Of a stretch of DNA of 7,702 nucleotides, positions 4,924 through 7,702 are shown in pieces. Both the position numbers and the translations under genes were made by a program. Positions within the stretch are counted from its first letter, which is position 1, and the number at the start of each line of letters is the position of its first letter. The notes beneath the pieces are model-generated. The model saw only the letters and a list, made by a program, of their open reading frames with translations. It ran no database searches and was not told the DNA's origin. Source of the stretch: Candidatus Peregrinibacteria bacterium (GTDB lineage Bacteria > Patescibacteria > Gracilibacteria > UM-FILTER-43-11); contig JAUXFE010000030.1 of assembly GCA_030620215.1 (NCBI GenBank), positions 1 through 7,702 of the forward strand. The letters are read 5' to 3'.

Positions 4924-4977
4924 ATACCATAATTCATTAATACATTACCCATAATACATATCCCATAATACATTTAA
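4921..4977. repeat. Right 7-base-period array flanking the four-helix-bundle gene
   Basis: Eight words beginning with CAT are spaced 7 bases apart, with one spacing of 8: CATATAC, CATAATT, CATTAATA, CATTACC, CATAATA, CATATCC, CATAATA and CATTTAA. CCCATAATACAT occurs twice (4948-4959 and 4962-4973). The array begins with the start codon of the minus-strand four-helix-bundle gene, so that strand carries an ATG every 7 bases in successive frames. TATTAT (minus strand, at 4965-4970 and 4951-4956) could act as a -10 box for that gene. The array is the inverted partner of 4520-4555. Confidence 0.88.
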
Positions 4978-4988
4978 GGTGTGAATTG

Positions 4989-5025
4989 TATAATACTTTA
5001 TTCTAAATTCCAGACAGTTTATAAT
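4989..5025 (+). promoter_or_regulatory. Two TATAAT boxes upstream of the cation ATPase
   Basis: Perfect TATAAT hexamers occur at 4989-4994 and 5020-5025, in the gap between the right repeat array and the ATPase ATG at 5045. The second is the better placed, giving a leader of about 13 bases, with a weak TTTATT (4997-5002) at 17 bases spacing. No ribosome binding site precedes the ATG, only an A-rich run. The hexamers are seen directly. Which one is used is unknown. Confidence 0.5.
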
Positions 5026-5044
5026 ACCAGTAACAAAAAAACAA

Positions 5045-7660
5045 ATGGCATCGTCCAAAAAAATTACCGGTCTTACTAGCGAGCAAGCGGTCAAAGCGCT
5101 TGGGAAATTTGGACTGAATGAGCTTGAGGTCAAGCGCAAGTTTACGGCATTAAAAATCTTTTTACGACAATTTACAAACGTGATTGTGTGGATTTTGATC
5201 ATCGCGGCGGTTATTTCCTACGGAATAGGCGAAGTAATTAATTTTTGGGTGATAAATTTCATCATTGCATTTGTTATTTTGATGGGTTTTATTCAGGAAT
5301 ATAAAGCTGAGCGTTCAATGGAGGCACTTCGTAAAATCGTTAAACCTAAAACTACTGTAATCCGGGATGGGCGTCTGATGATAATTTTGGCTAAAGAGGT
5401 GGTTCCCGATGACATATTATCTTTAGAAATCGGTGATCGTATTCCGGCTGATGCGGAAATAATACATGGTACAAATATTGAAGTTGATGAATCTATGCTG
5501 ACAGGTGAGAGTATTTCGGTTCATAAAAAAAATGGTGATCTTATTCATGCCGGCACACAAATTGTAGATGGACGCTGTCAGGCGCGGGTAACGGCGACTG
5601 GAATGAAAACCAAACTCGGTGATATAGCCACTCTTATTCAGGAAATCGATGAAATCACACCACTTCAGAAACGCATAGATCAGCTTGGTAGATTTTTAGT
5701 GTTTATAGCTATTGGTGCCTCTATTTTGATATTGATTATAGGTGTCTTTCGTGGGGCCACGGCTACCGAAATGCTTATCGTTGCATTGGCTCTTGCGGTA
5801 GCTTCTGTACCGGAAGGTCTGCCTCTTACCATGACACTATCTCTTTCATTCGGGATGCATAAAATGGCAAAAAAGAACGCTATTGTCCGCCGGATGATGG
5901 CGGTGGAAACTTTAGGCAGTACTACTATTATATGCACGGATAAAACCGGTACTCTTACTAAAAATGAAATGACTGTGCAGAAGTTATTTGTGAATAATCA
6001 GGTGATTTCTGTGAAAGGTGTGGGATATAAACCAATCGGTACTTTCCATTCCGATGACAAGGAAATCAAAAAACTTTCCATATGGGATGAGTTTTTTAAA
6101 GCCAATATTCTTTGTAATAATGCGGAATTATTGGAACTAGGACGTAATGACTGGGAACCTATTGGTGATCCAACGGAGGTAGCCCTCGTAACACTCGGTG
6201 AAAAAGCCGGTTTTAAAAAAGAGGATTTAGAAGAAAAATTTAAACGTGTGGAGGAAATATTGTTTTCTTCAATTCGTAAAATGATGACCACCATTCATAA
6301 AGATGGGGAACGCTATGTTATTTACAGCAAGGGCGCGCCGGAAGAAATTTTAGAACGCTGTACTCATCAGCTTATAAATGGTAAGCATCATGAACTGAGT
6401 AAAAAGGATAAAGATGCTATTTTAAAGCAGAATCATAGCTTTGCCAGAAAGGCGCTGCGTGTTCTCGCCATCGCCACCAAAACATGTGAAACAAAAAAAA
6501 TGCCGACAAAAGATGTTGAGAAAAATCTGACATTTTTAGGTCTTGTTGCCATGCGAGATCCCGCCCGCCCGGAAGTAAAAGGAGCATTGCAAACATGTAA
6601 ACGGGCAGGCATTGAAGTGATGATGATCACAGGTGACAACGAACACACTGCCATCTCTATTGCCAAACAAATAGGACTTGGGGCTGATGGGGAACTTAAA
6701 GCGATGACAGGTAAAGCTATTGATGAATTAAGTGATAAAGAACTGCTTCAGAAATTAAAAGAGGTGAAAATTTTTGCCCGCACTCAGCCCGAACACAAAC
6801 TGCGTATTGTTAATCTTCTTAAAAAAGATGGTGAGATCGTGGCCATGACAGGTGATGGAGTGAACGATGCCCCTGCCCTCAAAAAAGCGGATATTGGTAT
6901 CGCAATGGGTATTAAGGGTACAGATGTGACAAAGGAATCCGCGGACATGATCCTGCAAGATGATAACTTTGTAACAATTGTAGAAGCTGTGGAGGAAGGC
7001 AGAAGGATCTATGAAAATATTGAAAAGTTTTCGTCTTATCTTATTTCACGCAACTTCACAGAAGTGATTTTAATCTTCCTTGGTATTTTGCTGTTTGACT
7101 TTAAGTTCCTACCCCTTCTCGCAATCCAGATCCTGTTTATCAATGCCTTTGATGAGGAAATGCCGGCTATTGGGCTGGGGCTGGATAAAGCTCATGGGGA
7201 TCTTATGGCCCGGCCTCCCAGACCCCCGGATGAAGCTATTATGAATAAAGGGAACGCATTTATTGTATTTGGCATTGCTGTGTTCAGCGCGCTTATAGCA
7301 TTCATTGTTTTCCTTTCATATAACCCCTCTCAGAATATCGAAATGGCCCGTACAATGGTGTTCGCGACCATTGTAGTCATGCTTATTATAGGTACATATA
7401 ACTTTCGTTCACTTAGGGAATCGGTGTTGATGACCGGAGTTTTTAATAACCGCCTTTTGATTACAGCAGTGCTATTAATATTGGCAGTTACCCTTTTTGT
7501 TATGTACCATCCGGGCGCTCAAAAGATTTTTGAATTAGTCCCTTTAAAGTTTACGGATTGGATGATTTGCGTGGGGGCAGCTTCTCTCAATTTGTTTTAT
7601 ATGGAAACAATAAAGTTTTTTAGAAGACATATGGAGAAAAATAATGAAAAAATGTTCTAA
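5045..7660 (+). CDS. P2-type cation-transporting ATPase (Ca2+-ATPase-like)
   Basis: A complete 871-residue P-type ATPase of the P2 (SERCA/PMR1-like) group, which uses ATP to move cations across the membrane. The cation_ATPase_N region is at 5-40. The actuator loop has TGES (153-156). M4 has VPEGLP (255-260) with E257 equivalent to SERCA E309. The phosphorylated residue is D299 in DKTGT. The nucleotide domain has KGAPEE (429-434), and the hinge has TGDN (529-532) and TGDGVND (602-608). M5 keeps N670 and E673 (SERCA N768, E771) and M6 keeps N700 (N796). The next M6 ligands differ: SERCA T799-D800-G801 is D703-E704-E705 here, and the M8 glutamate (E908) appears lost. About ten membrane helices are present and the C-terminus is short. 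The transported ion is therefore uncertain. Ca2+ or Mn2+ is the default guess. The ATG is the first start after the promoter boxes. Confidence 0.93.
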   Translation: MASSKKITGLTSEQAVKALGKFGLNELEVKRKFTALKIFLRQFTNVIVWILIIAAVISYGIGEVINFWVINFIIAFVILMGFIQEYKAERSMEALRKIVKPKTTVIRDGRLMIILAKEVVPDDILSLEIGDRIPADAEIIHGTNIEVDESMLTGESISVHKKNGDLIHAGTQIVDGRCQARVTATGMKTKLGDIATLIQEIDEITPLQKRIDQLGRFLVFIAIGASILILIIGVFRGATATEMLIVALALAVASVPEGLPLTMTLSLSFGMHKMAKKNAIVRRMMAVETLGSTTIICTDKTGTLTKNEMTVQKLFVNNQVISVKGVGYKPIGTFHSDDKEIKKLSIWDEFFKANILCNNAELLELGRNDWEPIGDPTEVALVTLGEKAGFKKEDLEEKFKRVEEILFSSIRKMMTTIHKDGERYVIYSKGAPEEILERCTHQLINGKHHELSKKDKDAILKQNHSFARKALRVLAIATKTCETKKMPTKDVEKNLTFLGLVAMRDPARPEVKGALQTCKRAGIEVMMITGDNEHTAISIAKQIGLGADGELKAMTGKAIDELSDKELLQKLKEVKIFARTQPEHKLRIVNLLKKDGEIVAMTGDGVNDAPALKKADIGIAMGIKGTDVTKESADMILQDDNFVTIVEAVEEGRRIYENIEKFSSYLISRNFTEVILIFLGILLFDFKFLPLLAIQILFINAFDEEMPAIGLGLDKAHGDLMARPPRPPDEAIMNKGNAFIVFGIAVFSALIAFIVFLSYNPSQNIEMARTMVFATIVVMLIIGTYNFRSLRESVLMTGVFNNRLLITAVLLILAVTLFVMYHPGAQKIFELVPLKFTDWMICVGAASLNLFYMETIKFFRRHMEKNNEKMF

Positions 7661-7702
7661 AAGTTCTGTTGATATTATATACTTATCCTTAGAAAAATGG
7701 GC
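7644..7702 (+). CDS. 5' end of a downstream gene overlapping the ATPase tail (partial)
   Basis: An ATG at 7644 opens a frame that is still open at the window edge, reading MKKCSKSSVDIIYLSLEKW. It overlaps the last 17 bases of the ATPase gene in a different frame. GGAG (7633-7636) lies 7 bases upstream, the only well-placed Shine-Dalgarno-like site I find in the window. That fits translation coupled to the ATPase. The 19 visible residues are too few to name a family, and a chance open frame of this size is possible. Confidence 0.45.
   Translation, partial: MKKCSKSSVDIIYLSLEKW

Noticed and set aside
4520..4977. CRISPR array or phage attachment site as explanation for the flanking repeats
   Set aside because: The period is 7 bases with no spacers, the halves are inverted rather than direct, and there are no cas, integrase or tRNA genes.
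4945..5202. Minus-strand open frame of 85 codons overlapping the ATPase start
   Set aside because: It covers the ATPase N-terminus antisense, and its 3-prime-proximal part on the plus strand is the repeat array and promoter region. No recognisable protein features. The ATPase N-terminal domain on the other strand is clearly real.

Overview
The window looks like accessory-to-housekeeping chromosome from a member of the Candidate Phyla Radiation (Patescibacteria/Parcubacteria-like). The evidence is AT-rich DNA, small tightly packed genes in changing orientation, almost no Shine-Dalgarno sites, promoters very close to start codons, and a gene mix typical of those genomes: a short MurJ, a C39-like lipoprotein, an S23-type four-helix-bundle gene and an MTH938-like protein. 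The MTH938-like gene ends with its family's usual HLTC followed by TGA, so TGA is a stop here. That argues against the code-25 lineages (Gracilibacteria, SR1). The lineage is inference from style, not from a marker gene.

Layout. Left part, + strand: the 3' tail of an unknown gene (1-66), a protein resembling the Janus/Ocnus phosphohistidine phosphatase fold (137-589), an MTH938-like protein (722-1060) and an unknown charged protein (1122-1463). A minus-strand GNAT acetyltransferase (1464-1979) abuts the last of these tail to tail. Middle: murJ on + (2070-3428) overlaps the tail of a minus-strand run. Read in its own direction, that run is the four-helix-bundle gene (4923-4540), the C39-like lipoprotein (4515-3703) and a small unknown gene (3693-3370). 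Right: a P2-type cation ATPase on + (5045-7660), with a further gene starting inside its last codons and running off the window.

How the genes may work together: MurJ flips the peptidoglycan precursor lipid II, the lipoprotein is a cell-surface cysteine-protease-fold protein, and the ATPase moves cations across the membrane. These are envelope functions, but apart from the minus-strand run nothing indicates one pathway.

The most notable content is repetitive DNA. Three intergenic stretches (590-720, 1999-2068, and the two flanks of the four-helix-bundle gene at 4520-4555 and 4921-4977) share one design: short words repeated with a 7-base period, then present again in inverted orientation. 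The words differ at each site. One pair encloses the S23-type gene and the other two are empty. I propose these are one class of small mobile or self-propagating element. Separately, the lipoprotein gene carries a perfect 34-bp palindrome in its reading frame, open in all six frames, and a 12-bp-period tandem repeat in its linker.
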